This document shows, piece after piece, positions 37,116 through 49,484 of a stretch of DNA of 64,000 nt. The notes under the pieces are model-generated. The model saw only the letters and a program-made list of their open reading frames with translations. It did no database searches and was not told the origin of the DNA. Numbering within the stretch: the stretch's first letter is position 1; every line of letters begins with the position of its first letter. Source of the DNA: Amaurobius ferox (taxonomy: Eukaryota > Arthropoda > Arachnida > Araneae > Amaurobiidae); contig OX578146.1 in assembly GCA_951213105.1 (NCBI GenBank), positions 112,267,927 to 112,331,926 of the forward strand, in the 5' to 3' direction. Both the position numbers and the translations under genes were made by a program.

Positions 37116-38836
37116 GTTGACTCTACCGGACCTAAGCACGTGGGCCAGGCCCGAATAGACTTTTATCGCATTTACAATTTTAAGGGGCTTAACAATTTAC
37201 CGACTCCTCTCCAGCGTTGTTACCGACTCCTCTCCAGCGTTGCGCAATGCACCACATTTCAACAGATAATAATGATTGATAAAATACTAATATATGAAGC
37301 CCCAAATTTTGTGTGCCATCGGTTCAGATTCCACAAGCCTTCGAAGACGTCTCTGAAAATCGGCTCACAAGTAAGAAAATCCCAGGCTTTCGAAGAAATA
37401 AACACCTCAACTTTCACTGCTCATTAACTGCCACTGCAGCTTTTCTTTCTTCCATCCCGGCGAAAGCGGGCTGTCACTTCTGGCGTTTTCCAAAAGCAAA
37501 ATACAGAGAACACGACACCGCTCTGTTGTACACACTCGCGTGCCACGCCAAAGAAAAAGCGAATCAAAAACAAAAACAATGAACCCATCTTTTGAGACCG
37601 TTTTGTAACGGAGACCACCGCAGCAGGCCCCGTTCCCTTATTAAACTGTCAAAGATGTCAGAAGTGGTGTAACGCGATATGCGAGCGTAACTGGATCGTA
37701 GGGGAAATTGCAAGGGAAAAAGGTTGACACTCGCATAAAAAAAGGGAAAATATTAATTATTAATGGAGTCGAGGCACGACGTGAGTGGTTAATTGATGTT
37801 CTATGATCCAGGGTTGGTGTCAACCTGTTTTGTAGACACTGTCTTTGGTGGTAACATATGTAAGTCCGTGTTGAAGTACGGCTTTCGCTTAATAATTTTC
37901 TTAAGCGAGTCTACACAGTTAAATGGCAAACCAACTCTCGCGAATGTGTGCAGCATTACTTCTGATTGAGCGTAGTGCGCAGTATTACCTCTAATTAAAC
38001 AAACTCATGTTTTGATGATGACAAGAGTGTATACTTATCAAATACTGTACGATTATTTTGAAATTCACTGAGAGCAAGCATCCAATGAATTTCCCTACAA
38101 AATCTGAATCAAACGCAGACATTTTTTTTTTATTTTTTTATTTTATAGTTTAGTCGCTTAAAAGGTATCACTTTGCATCTGCATGGCAACATTTGGACGG
38201 AATTTTAAGCAATAATAATTTCTGTATATTGGCATATAAAAATAATTAACTCTCGCGCTGTAAAAATATTAATTGTGGGCGAAAAAGCATCATTGCTCAT
38301 TATACGAATATAGACTTCAAATTTATGAAACAGATAACATGGCCACGTAGACACTAAATTTGGATTCCATTATTATCGAGCATTTACCATTATACTGCGT
38401 GTGTATGTAAAACTCCAGTCAAGATTTCAGTTAATTTTGAAGCAAGTGTTACAATTTAGCGCAGAACTTGGCGTTTCTTCGTAAGGGGGGTCATATAATA
38501 ATTGATAAATAATATTGATCGGACGATATGCGTAGCTCCCATGCGCTCGGAGATATTAGGAGCACAAGCGCTGCAGGCGAGTAGATGGGAAGAAATCTCA
38601 AGAGATTTCCTCCCATTAAGTTTTGTAAGATTACAAAACTTTATACAACCAGTCATATGACAGGCTTAATGTGTAGTGAAAAATATTAACACGATGAGTG
38701 CAACAATTAGCAAGCAACCTAAATGTCCCGAAATTGAAATGGAAACTAAATTTCATTGCAGAGCATTAAATTTAATTCTCTTTTCTGGCACGCCCATCCG
38801 ACATGACTCGAAAAATCTTACAGGGATTAGTGTGTA
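37116..38836. other. No gene recognised
   Basis: A GC-richer section at 37130-37640 carries open frames of 89-95 codons with no recognisable domain. The rest is AT-rich. Nothing callable. Confidence 0.4.
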
Positions 38837-38840
38837 TTAA

Positions 38841-39151
38841 GGTTCCTAAATATGCAGGCCGACGCAACCGCCATTTTGCCTTCAACCGGTCCAGTCAGTT
38901 ATCGTCTGCTTGTGATTGTGTATCATGATTGATATTTGATACAGAATTTAGCTATAAAATAAACAGGTGATTCTGCTTTTAAAAAATTGCACCTATAAAT
39001 CATTTAAGAAAGTAGTCAAGAACGTTTTGATTTTTACGAGATCCCGAAAAACGGACAAGGATGTAACTTTCTTTTCGCCTTGTACTGCCAACGCTTCAAC
39101 TGGGAGTCAAGATGGCCGCTGTTGCGCACGCCTGTATATTATATAGGAGTC
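38841..39151 (+). mobile_element. TTAA-flanked MITE, 311 bp
   Basis: The arms GGTTCCTAAATATGCAGGC (left) and GCCTGTATATTATATAGGAG (right) are near complements. The match extends inward through GCGCAAC and CCATTTTG/AAGATGG words for about 50 bp. TTAA abuts both ends (38837-38840 and 39152-39155). A TTAA target is characteristic of the piggyBac superfamily, so this is probably a non-autonomous piggyBac-type element. It is non-coding. Confidence 0.75.
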
Positions 39152-39155
39152 TTAA

Positions 39156-41800
39156 CGTGTAGTAAGGACCACCCTAGTCACAAGTTATACTCTGCCCCAT
39201 AAAAATGTCATAAACCTCTGTAATCCTGGAAGAAAAATAAACGGGACCACACGCAGAATTTTATAAGGAGCAAATGAAAAAGCTTTAAGCCACAAATATT
39301 TTTTGAAGAAAAGGCGCTAGAGCAATTAAATTTAGATGCATGTTTAAGATGTTTATTAAAATAACTAAGCCAGTTTAGATGATCCCCCCCCCCCCTTGTG
39401 TGAAATGAAGAAATTATGATTTCTAGCTATAAAACCAAAAGAGACAAGGGGAAAAGTGCCAATTAAATAACCATACATAAGATAGTGCACTTAGTAAATA
39501 TATAATCCATGTTCACAAAATAAGTAAACGTAAAGACTACATTTCGCTTTTGTTTCTACCATAATAGATATTTCTAATTGCATTTGAGATTTTTTTTTAT
39601 TGGTCTATTGACACCTATATAAAATACCCCCCCCCCCCCCACCACCACTTTTTTTTTCTATTAGCCATGAAATTGAACTCAAATGAAGATTATCGTGTTG
39701 AGTTAAAAAAAAATTCTCCAGCTCAAGATATTTAATTTTGTCTTAATGAATATTTTACTACCTACTCCCTTTCCAGTGAACAAGATGAATGAAGCATTCT
39801 GAATCTCCAGAAGAGCAAAAAGAGTTATTATGAATAGAAGAATAGCCGTGATCAAGGTAGTGATGAGTTGGGCTTCAGTAATTTGCGTTGGCTGGTAGTC
39901 AAGTCGCTGATGAAGTGCGGTACTTGTTACCTTCTATGCGCCAACTTCTTCATTCATTAATTTTAAACTCATGTTTTGCTGGTTCCATCTGCTGGTGAGT
40001 TTTGAAAGTAATTGTTATCACAGTATAATTGGAAGTTTCATATAGCTATAACCAAGATCTCGGAAAGACGTGAAAGATTGAATAGAGAAAGTGTGTGAGT
40101 GTGTGTGTGTGTGTGTGGGGGGGGGGGGGGGGTACAGTGCTGCATTTCGATTTTAAATATTTTGTGCAATTGAGTAATCAGGGTCATATCACATCTACGA
40201 TAATCAACTGGTAGTGCTAGGGACCCGGATGCCAGAAACCGGCTCTAACGCATGCTAAGCGAATATTATTGTGTTGAGTTAAATAATTCTCCGGCTCAAA
40301 GCATTCAACATTGCCATATGAAGATTTCACTTCAAATACGTGTTGACAATTAATGCTATGCATGTAAGTGCTTCCATTAAAAATCGGAAATCAGTTATAA
40401 AAAATTCTGCAAACCTTTTCTGCAATTATCCTCCCGAAATAGAATAACTTCTCTCGCTGACGCGAATCTATCATCTCCATCTCCAAACAGACAAAACCGT
40501 GGCAATGCCTTAATTCCCGGGTATTTCCTTAATCAACATCCATGCCTTCATCATCTCATCTAATATCTCCGCAACCGCAACCACTGTTTTGTACAAGCCC
40601 CAAGCTGAGTGTGCAAGTGTCTTGCTCATTAAAACCGCCCCCTCCCACGAGTTTGTGGTCTCAATTACCCACTCTCACTGGGGGAGAACTACTCACGAAG
40701 CTTGTTAGAGGTTCGCCAGCAGAGGTCAGCACCATTTCCTGCGATGAAATTGAAGCAGTAGATTCTGGGAATTGTGGGGGTCGACTTAGATACTACTATT
40801 CCTTATTCTACTAAATGTGGGATAAGGAATGAGTCCTATCTGCATAGATCGATCCAAATTTTAAATATATAACCAGATGTTATAACATTCTATCTCTGGA
40901 GATGAATATATGCATAATAATATATCAACTACGCCCCTCAGCTATACCAACCATCACGAATTCCGATACATAAATTGTAGTGAGTCGCAGCATAAACAGG
41001 GAGGCTGGAGATCATGCCACTGGCTGAATCACAGCCTCCGGCTGAACAATTACACTAGTTCTCCATAGGGTTTATATTTGAAAACGAAATGTAGCACAGG
41101 ACCCCCCTCCCCTTTCCACACATACGACCCATTTCCGAGGTCTCAATACTCGATAAACTGAATTTCTAGTTAAATCGTTTGGTTAATAATATATTTAATG
41201 AGAAAACATATTTAAAAATATATCTAATACGTAACAATGCAGCATCTAATTTTTTTTTCATGGGGTAAATGGGAGATACAAAATATTTTAATATCGTTAA
41301 TTAAAAATTTTATATTAAATATACTAATGAAAAATTAATGGTAATTACTATTTCAGAGATTGCAATTAGTTTTTTATAAGTTAAATTTAATTTTAAGAAA
41401 CAATTAAATAACATCAAACATAGCAATCAGTGCGAACTGTTCGAACACAGGTGGACCTTTCAGCTCGCAGTAAACCCACGATGGATAGAACGTTTGTGCC
41501 AGTTATTTCTAATTTCGGAAAATGGTGTTTCTTAAAAGAAAACAAAAGATATCTTAAGAAAATACTTTACAATCATACATACCCGGAATATATATATATA
41601 TATATATATAAATAATTTCCTTTGTTGAAATCATGTATGACGCCACATTCATTGTCTTAAAACAAATACACAAAGCATGTCCTAAGAATTAAAAAATTAT
41701 ACTTTATATTTTCCGTCAGATTCATAATTCATTTTCCCTAATTATGTTTGATGTGATGGTCAAAAGCAGCTTTCGCTTGCAAGTTTATCCTTGCCAGAAA
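39156..41800. other. No gene recognised; several homopolymers
   Basis: Runs of C at 39384-39396 and 39627-39640, then a (GT)n-to-G16 compound run at 40091-40132. A Pro/Ser-rich 90-codon frame at 40542-40814 is unrecognised, and I do not call it. A short (AT)n lies at 41588-41610. Confidence 0.45.
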
Positions 41801-41806
41801 AGCTTT

Positions 41807-42283
41807 TCATAACTCCCAATCCATCTTCTTCAAATTGCATTCTAAGGTATCGGTTACAGAAGGGGGGGGGGGGGGGGGGTCAGTCCCCTCGACGATATCT
41901 ATTACGTTGTCATTCGCGTCATTTAACTTGAAATTTGATACGTATCGCAATGCCATGCAACGAGATATTTCAAGATTTCGCACGTTGTCTAACAAGATTG
42001 ACACGTATGATCGTTTGCAGCCACTTGTCAAGTAGTAAATGACAGACGCCGTTGCCGGAATATAATATTCTTCATAATTTGAATCGCAAATCCCGTCACT
42101 TGTGTCTTTTAGAAGATTCCACACGTCTTGAACTTTTGTTTGATCGTCATTGAAGAATGTTATTGTCTTACTCTTGCCTTTCTGGTTGTGTGTTCGTTCT
42201 GTGTATTGTAACCGTAATTGTGACGGAGGGATATATAAACTTGGCGTTAAGAAGGAAGTGAGGATGATATTTAAGAGCTTTTT
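41807..42283 (-). pseudogene. Coding-like fragment, unrecognised protein
   Basis: A minus-strand frame open for 158 codons lies between stops at 42284-42286 and about 41807. Its composition is balanced and acidic/Asn-rich, with NDDQTKVQDVWNLLKDTSDG, YIPATASVIYYLTSGC and LDNVRNLEISRCMALRYVSN in order, and it is GC-richer than its surroundings. About 105 residues from the upstream stop an 18-G run on the plus strand encodes six prolines. A different-looking 17-residue tail follows, so the homopolymer may have shifted the frame. I do not recognise the family. A gene exon, a transposon gene or an old viral insertion are all possible. Confidence 0.4.
41862..41879. repeat. Poly-G run of 18
   Basis: The longest G homopolymer in the window, inside the coding-like fragment. 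Confidence 0.95.
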
Positions 42284-42788
42284 TTATTTATTTATGTAGT
42301 TATTGGAATTTTCACTGGGGGGGGGGGGGACTAAGATATATAACTATTAAGGTTCAATTTAACGAATACCAAATGGCATTTTCCAAAAGGAATTGTCTAC
42401 ATGGAACTGCCTACTAGCAGGTTATAAATCACATCATTCGCTTTTAAAACGGGCTATAAATCATATCATATGTTTTTAAAACGGGCTATTATTGGTATCA
42501 TATGTTTTTTTTTCTTTACTCCTGTCACAAATACAAAACAACATATAAAAAGTTATTTTTTATTTTTCACATAATTATTTTATGATTTTATTTTTTCATC
42601 CAATTTCAAAGAAACAGATGTTTAAAAAATCAAGAGCCTCCTCCTAGTTCAATTCACTTTAAAATCAGACTCTTTAAGTTTGCCTATTGAAATAATGGAA
42701 CGAAATTTCATTTGGATAGTTCAAATAAGGATACTGCCTCCCCCCTGATACGCAGAGATAGATAGACAGATAGATAGAGAGATATATA

Positions 42789-42865
42789 TACAATACTTTC
42801 CCTCTATATACGTAATGTATGAATCACGTGGAAAATAAAAACTGGCAGGATTGTGTGCAAAGCAT
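42789..42865 (-). repeat. Terminal fragment of the ~1 kb dispersed repeat
   Basis: ACAATACTTTCC, a TATATACGTAATGTAT palindrome and AAATAAAAACTGGCA follow the same order as the right end of copy 2 (13370-13425). Only the end is present. Confidence 0.65.
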
Positions 42866-42910
42866 CTAAACTTCAAAATTCAGAAAGAAAAAAATACATA
42901 AAGGCTCTTA

Positions 42911-42927
42911 CCCCCCCCCCCCCCCCC
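42911..42927. repeat. Poly-C run of 17
   Basis: A long homopolymer in AT-rich DNA. Confidence 0.95.
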
Positions 42928-43015
42928 TCCACCCGCTTGCAATTCATTTCCTAAAGTCCCGTTGTATTTCCAAAAAAAAATAAAAGGATGAATTTTTGCT
43001 GTATTTGATACGCCG

Positions 43016-43634
43016 CACAGTGGTGCCAAATGAGGAATTTGCGGAAAAAACCTCACAACTTATGCGTTTCTTAATATTTTTGCATACTTTTTGAGCATGT
43101 AGATAAGTTAAAAGTAAGATTTTATATGCATGCCAAAACAGCGAAGGTTACAAAAAGTTGCAGCTGATTTTCACAGAACAGTTGCATAATAGTATCTGCT
43201 TTCGAAATAACTCATCCAGAGAGTGTAGGAACGTGTAGCTTTTTTTTATAGGCTTAAAGAAATGAAGGAAAACAAAAAAATTTATATATGTATATTTTAC
43301 GCTTTATAGTATGATTTTGGCTATGTTTTTACGAAATGTATTTATGTCAGAAATAAGCTGAGGTTACATATATTGAAAATACGTGAGACATATAATTATA
43401 AATATCCACAAAAATTTTGGAAAAAATATTGAAATTTTAGTTAGAAAAAACAAGATTTCAATTAGAATGTAGAAGTCTTGTTTAAGATTAGTTTTTCCTT
43501 CTAGTTATACTGAATAAAATACATGTATTTACATGGCAAGATACTTCGGTTCATTGCCCATCAAAAAATAGTAGTTGGTATCCAAAAATATTATTTTCGG
43601 GTTTCGGGGTTTTTTCCGCCACGGCACCAGTGTG
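43016..43634 (+). mobile_element. CACASTGGTGCC-ended DNA transposon, 619 bp
   Basis: The left end CACAGTGGTGCC and the right end GGCACCAGTGTG are complementary with one mismatch. About 10-20 bp further in, GCGGAAAAAACC (left) faces GGTTTTTTCCGC (right). CGCCG abuts both ends (43011-43015 and 43635-43639), a possible 5-bp TSD. The interior has no long ORF, so the element is non-autonomous. The CAC- start recalls CMC-type or hAT-type ends; the superfamily is undecided. Confidence 0.7.
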
Positions 43635-43845
43635 CGCCGTTGCTCGGAGAATTATCCAACTGATAAAGAAACAGATGATACAAGAAAAAAGTGAAATAAA
43701 AAAGATCTGCGTTACCTCTTTCGGCTTTTAGCACGAAAGCTTAACATCAAAATGGCAGTTTGTACGGAAACAACCTTCCATCAATCTATAATACACCTAC
43801 ACAGAGAAGATTACTGTCACTAAAAAGGGTTAAAAAGAAGCAGAA

Positions 43846-43861
43846 GGGGGGGGGGGGGGGG
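43846..43861. repeat. Poly-G run of 16
   Basis: A G homopolymer in AT-rich DNA. Confidence 0.95.
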
Positions 43862-43967
43862 TAAAGTCTTACTTTTAGTAACTACCACTTTTTTTATATA
43901 AAATTTTATTTTTTATTTGAATTTTTAGACGCGTGTTTATCGTAAACTTCCAAAAAAGAAATGTAAT

Positions 43968-44035
43968 TACCTGGATACTATCGAAATTAATTTATTGAAA
44001 CCAAGTTCGGAGCGGAGCGATAAGCCGTGAAATGA
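43968..44035 (+). repeat. Dispersed repeat shared with 34325-34420
   Basis: The order AATTACCTGGATA, AATTAATTTATTGA, ACCAAGTTC, GGAGCGATAAGCC matches the inverted copy at 34.3 kb. Confidence 0.65.
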
Positions 44036-46160
44036 AGTGAAGGTATCCGATTGGTGACTAATCATTAATTTCCAAACCTTATCTATAAGAATTTTTAAGC
44101 TTGTCGTGTATCCAAAGGTGTCGGGTGAAACACAAATGTTTTAAGAGCTGTTCTAGCGGAGTATATAGGTGCAAATTTAATCAATTTGATATTTTCTCAG
44201 CGCTATTTGTAATCTGTGTTAAACCGAAATGAAAACTTTTTTCATTAGTATTACAAACAAATTTAAAGAGAGAATGACAACAAAATTTATTATAAATTGA
44301 AGAAAGTCATTATTTTACTAATGGTGGATTTTACAGTACTGGTTAATATTTTTATTAAAATTAAGATTTCTAAATAAATGTATTTCAAAAAGAAAGTTTA
44401 GAGCGAAAATATTCACTTTATTCTAGTACAGAAGGGGACATTGAGTTAAAGAAAGGATATTTTTTAATTTATTTCTCAATTTGTTAGAATAATACAGAAT
44501 GAATTTAGCTGCTGCTTAAAGAATACAAATTTTTGTATTTCCTCGATATCAGACATAAAAAATTGTCTGCTACCAAGTATCAAGAAAGTAAAAACATCTG
44601 CATTGCTTGAATGATATCTAAATATCATAAATCGCTTCGCTTTTTGAAAATAAACAAAAATTTAGTATTTGCCCTTCCTCTCCCCTCCACATTTCATAAA
44701 TCTCTCAAGCAATCGAAAATATATTTTATATCTATCTATATAACTATCTATAAACATTTTTTACGGTTTGAACAATCTTTTGAAGTACAAATTACCCTAA
44801 AACAATATTTCTAGTTAAAACTATAAAAATTATTGAATTATTTTGTAACATACAATGCCTATTGGTCAAATTATTAATGATTTCGTCTAAGCTAACATTA
44901 ACATGAAGTTAATAATTAGTAAAATTAACTATTTTCCTTCGTAACCAAATCGCCTGCAGGAAAGTTAACGCCCAAATTACGTAAATATGTTTTCATTTTA
45001 TTTTTATTTATTTACTTATTCGTTTTTTGGAAAACCAAAGTAGATTGAATAAAATAAATTTAATCTTTTCACACTATTCATTAATTATTTTAATAACTTT
45101 ACCTTTTCGGATTGATCAACCTATAAAAATTAAAACGAGATTTATTTCGTGATGTCATAAAATGTCCGATTCACATACTTCATTTGTAGTCAAATCTTGT
45201 TTACATTATGCAACTAAATTTTGAAAAAGGCAACTATTAATAATAAGGTTTTTATAGTTATCTATTTATTTTTAATCACTTACAATCGTCTGCTATAGCG
45301 TGAACATGATAATCAATTTGTCATCAATATTTCAGAACGAGAAATCACTTCAGAACAAACTTTTTGAGTACAACAATCAAAACTACGTAACAAAAGTTTA
45401 AAATTCTTTATTTATAGTTAATCAATAATATTTCGATTTAGATATCACTAACTTATGAACCATATTTATGCACAAAAAACAACATGTGAAAATGAATCAA
45501 ATCTATGCATAAAACTGGCTGAATAGAATAAGTCAGCTTTTTAAAAGCCTCAGAATTTGTTATTCAGTTATTCTGGTCGCGTTCCGTCTTTGATTGGGCA
45601 GGGGCTTTGGATGACGCAATCTAATTTCTCCAGTTTTGCAAGAGGAGAGATTTCGACTCCATGGTATCACATAACAATTCTTTGCTTTCCTTATTTTACT
45701 ATTAACCGTTCTCGATAAAGGAGTACTCGCGTGCGTTTCTTTGAATAAATTTTCTCCCAGAGCGAGTTCAGAAAGAATAAAGAACAAATGTCAGATTTGC
45801 CTCATCTTAAGATAAAGCCAGGTAACAGTGCGTATTTAATTTGTATTAATAGATGAAACACATGACTAATTAATATAGAAGCAGCAAAAAGTGAGTCATG
45901 ACTAGGGAACATTATTTATGTTTATTAAATTAAATGAAAAATTTTAGTAAAGAGCTACTTGCTTTTACGTATATTTAATTTAACAAAGAGAAAATGAAGC
46001 GTGCACTCTTAGGAAATGTTTTTGTTAAGAGTGCTCAGACCTGCTTCTAAGGGCAGCTTTTGCTACAAAGAATAGTCACACACAAAACGTTGATTTTCGA
46101 AAGCGAAGTAAGTTTCATGTCACTAATTTAGACACAGAATTACACAATATAAAACTACTG
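44036..46160. other. No gene recognised
   Basis: AT-rich. An ATCGTCTGC lies at 45285-45293. Nothing else was supported. Confidence 0.5.
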
Positions 46161-46411
46161 CTTGCGAGAATAACTCGATTAGTAGTTCCTTAAAGAAAGA
46201 AGACATGTGCAAATTACGTGACAATAATTGCTTCCAAGGCGTTTTAATTCCTCTCCATCAGGTCAAAACAGTGTCTTTTAACAAACGCAACTTTTTGAAA
46301 GAGCTGTGAATTTATGAAGGGGGATCAAAACTATCCTTGAAACAATTGTTGTCACGTAATTTACATATGTCTGCTTTCTTTAAGGAAATACTAATTGCGT
46401 TATACTCACAG
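46161..46411 (+). mobile_element. MITE with ~70-bp inverted ends
   Basis: The left arm from CTTGCGAGAATAACTCGATT through TTCCTTAAAGAAAGAAGACA to AAATTACGTGACAATAATTG is the imperfect complement of the right arm, ending GTTATACTCACAG. The two arms agree at most positions over about 70 bp around a ~110-bp non-coding centre. No TSD was recognised. Confidence 0.8.
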
Positions 46412-46443
46412 AATTATTATTACATACCCTCACAGCAAATATC

Positions 46444-46838
46444 GTCACATTTGTGACTTTGACGTTGTAGTCACGTGACCCTTGGATCACAATGCGACAT
46501 CATATTTGTGACTTCTATGTGACGTTACGTATTAGTAACTTTGTAACTTCATTGTGACTATATTCTTTGACGTTTCCACAATTTAATTAACATGTAGCAA
46601 TGTGACAACATTACAATGGCAATTACAATGTGACGCCACAAACAAGTTAATATGCGACGTCACAAACGACCATAAAAATGACCAAAATGACTTCGCTGTG
46701 ACCTCAATATGACATTGCCGAGACATACTGTGACGTCCTGTGACGTCCCAAAGTCACAGTGTCGAAAGCCCAGAACGACCGACTCATCCGAGGACTTGAG
46801 CAGCAAGATGGTCGTTTGTAAGTCTTACGTCACTGTGA
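46444..46838 (+). repeat. GTGAC/GTCAC-rich block
   Basis: About fifteen GTGAC or GTCAC words occur in ~395 bp on both strands, several extended to TGTGACGTC or GACGTCAC. It begins about 30 bp right of the MITE at 46161-46411 and contains hairpin copy D. It looks like a body of degenerate subrepeats. The words match CRE/AP-1-like half-sites, but a regulatory role is only a guess. Confidence 0.6.
46764..46820 (-). mobile_element. Hairpin retroposon, copy D (divergent)
   Basis: On the minus strand AAACGACC pairs with GGTCGTT, replacing the usual CCGGCC arm. The loop words GCTGCTC, AAGTC, CGGATGAGTC and the 3' words TCTGGGCTTTCG match copy E closely. The changed arm bases are still complementary. 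No clear TSD is visible because the surroundings are rich in GTGAC repeats. The boundaries are approximate. Confidence 0.65.
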
Positions 46839-47181
46839 AAAAAAATGCTGTTAGGGCACTGTCCACTTTAATTTATGAATTGATAGGCGAAGAAACGTTA
46901 ACGATCGGATTTTATTATATATTTCCCACTTCTCAAAAGAGTCTATCTAAATTAAATGCATCTAAAAATTTACAAATATATCATTTTAAAAAACATTGTC
47001 AGTTAGAACTGGATGTCTGTTACATATTCACATGCAACTTCAATTAAAATTATAACAAACTGTAAAAACATAGTGAAAAAGTTAACATTTAATCTAAAGA
47101 CTATAGCAAGAAAAGGACACAGTATTCTACATAATAACTGTCTAACGTATAGTTGTTTTTTCAAAACTCTCCAGAAACCTC

Positions 47182-47585
47182 CTGATGACCTACAAGACAG
47201 AATCTTGGCACATTAACAGTATCGACAAAGGCACAGAATCTAACGAAGACGGTTTCTGATTCCCCCTAAAGAGCAGACAAAGTAGGTTGAGATTTTCGAG
47301 AAATCTTTCGAGATCCTCCAGACAGAAGTCCCCTAGTGACCTAGAAGGCAGAATTTTTGCATACTCATAGCATCGACTACGTGACAGATCCTAACTGAGC
47401 CGGAATTTCAATTTCCCACAAAATTCTACTAAAAATTTCTCCACAAGAGGTAGACAAAATGGAGGGGAGGTCGAAACCTGTCAGACCTTCCCAAAGCACC
47501 CCCCCCCCCTTGTGATCAAAATGGCAAAAACTTTGCATACATAGTATTGACCACGAAGCAAAACCTGAAGGAGTCACATTTTGAC
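47182..47585 (+). repeat. Degenerate tandem repeat, ~150-175 bp, three copies
   Basis: The starts CTGATGACCTACAAGACAGA (47182), CTAGTGACCTAGAAGGCAGA (47333) and CTTGTGATCAAAATGGCAAA (about 47509) each precede a TTGCATA...AGTATCGAC...ACAGAATCTAAC-like series. The copies are diverged. The poly-C run at 47499-47509 lies at a junction. Confidence 0.6.
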
Positions 47586-47626
47586 TTGGACATCTGTTTT
47601 CGAAGTTAAGTCACATACATTGTTAA

Positions 47627-47783
47627 CATTTTGCTTACGGGTGGGGCAGCGTCCATCACAAACGAAGAACCTCTCAAAAAGAGTTGGGGATAAGGTATGT
47701 TTGGGATAAAGGTATGTCAAATACTCGTCTTTTTGAGAGGTTCTTCGTTTGGGATGGACGCTGTCCCACCCGTAAGCAAAAGG
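47627..47783 (+). mobile_element. TTAA-flanked foldback MITE, 157 bp
   Basis: Arms of about 60 bp (left TTTTGCTTACGGGTGGGGCA onward, right ending TGTCCCACCCGTAAGCAAAA) are nearly perfect complements around a ~35-bp loop. TTAA lies at both ends (47623-47626 and 47784-47787). A TTAA target and a short non-coding hairpin body suggest a piggyBac-type MITE. The high arm identity suggests a fairly recent insertion. Confidence 0.88.
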
Positions 47784-47787
47784 TTAA

Positions 47788-48470
47788 ACAAAATAAAACA
47801 TATTAATAAAAGTTACAATATAATTTTTTAAGAGTGGTAATAATTCTAGCTTTCATATGCTTAAATACTAGTAACGATCTATTTTATATACAACTGGAAA
47901 ATCCAATTATATCACATACAAACTGTGGAAAGACCAACAACTTGGAACTGCATGTGCATCACCATTAAAAATATCAAACCGTAACCCACAGTCTACAATT
48001 TAAGATGCATTTAAGAAAGTCTTCAACTTATAATTGATACACTAGTAAAAGAATTAAACATCGCAGATGTTTTAATGTCGGCGAAAGCAATTGTTTCACC
48101 AAACAAATACATGCAAATGAACTGTTTTTGAGGACAATAACTCCATTGACGATTCAATGTTTGGGAGTCATAATGATCATTTCTTTTTTATAAATCTTTT
48201 TATGGATAAGGGGGAAAAAATCCGTCAATCCTTGAAAAACAATAAAACAAATCTATTGTCGATCATTATAAGAAACATTTTATTGACAGCAGAGAGTACT
48301 GGAATCCGCCATTTATGTCCACGAAAATTATGCATTATTCGGGAATTTCTAATTTTATTTTCTTGCTTGCGCTAGATATCTTTTGCAATATTTAAATATA
48401 TTTTATAATAATGTGCTGCCATTGTGAGGGGAATGCCTTTTAAATGTGAATTACGCGAAAAATAAACAAC

Positions 48471-48518
<48 letters not shown>

Positions 48519-49480
48519 GGTTGGAATAGTCCAAAAGAAGAGACCTTTCTCGATATCACAAATCTACTTTATTAGATGACATTAGAATCAGAAGTATTTA
48601 CATAGATTGGCCGAGCATCATTCATCGACCATCTTTTACCAAATCTCAGTGCCGTCTGCGTAGTTTTTCACAAGTACAGTTACATCGGAGGGGAAAGGGA
48701 TATGGTGGTATGGGGAAAATGCTGCCTTCGCGTTCATTAGGCTTTAAAAATATGATTTTGAATGCAGTTTCATATAAGAACGTTTATACTGAGGTTAAGA
48801 TTAGTGACCAGTGACCATATATGGTATGATCGAGGAAAAGAGGAAGTGTCTGCAGATTTTGTTAATATTAGTGGCGTGGGATAGAATTTAATGTAATTGA
48901 AATATGTGCTGGACATGAAATAGGAATTTGGAATAACAATTGTGAAAGAAAAGGGCGCGTTATTGGGAAAGGCTTAAAATAACACTGTTAAGTGTCTTTT
49001 CATATGTGGATTTTAAAAGAATGTTATTCCATATATTTAAGTTCTTTAAGTTTGATGCTTTGAAAAACAAAAATATTACTCATCCGTTTTTCACCTGTAA
49101 TTTGTTTTTAATGAGCTAAAAGTTCATAACTGGCAATGCGTAGAATGAAATATTAATTAAAATATATTTCTAACCAGGTAGGAAATTAAACGTTGAAAAT
49201 ATATTTATTTCTATTTGGAGACCAAAAGATGAAGTGTCTCCCTTTTTAACTGTTCTATCTAAAACTTGAATAAATGTACTAAATCCTCAAACTCATATTT
49301 TATCAAAAATAGTTTTGCATAAGAAAAAGAAAGATTATTTTAAAGATGAAATAAGATATTTCGGATATAATTTCATAAACTTCCAGTTAATAAAGCATAA
49401 ACGGCTACTAAATTTTCACCAGATTTGATACCATGTAATCTTTAAATACACTACAGTTTTTTAACTTTATAATTTTACTA
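47788..49480. other. No gene recognised; one (AT)n run
   Basis: AT-rich DNA with an (AT)n microsatellite at 48473-48512. Nothing else was supported. Confidence 0.5.
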
Positions 49481-49484
49481 CTTC

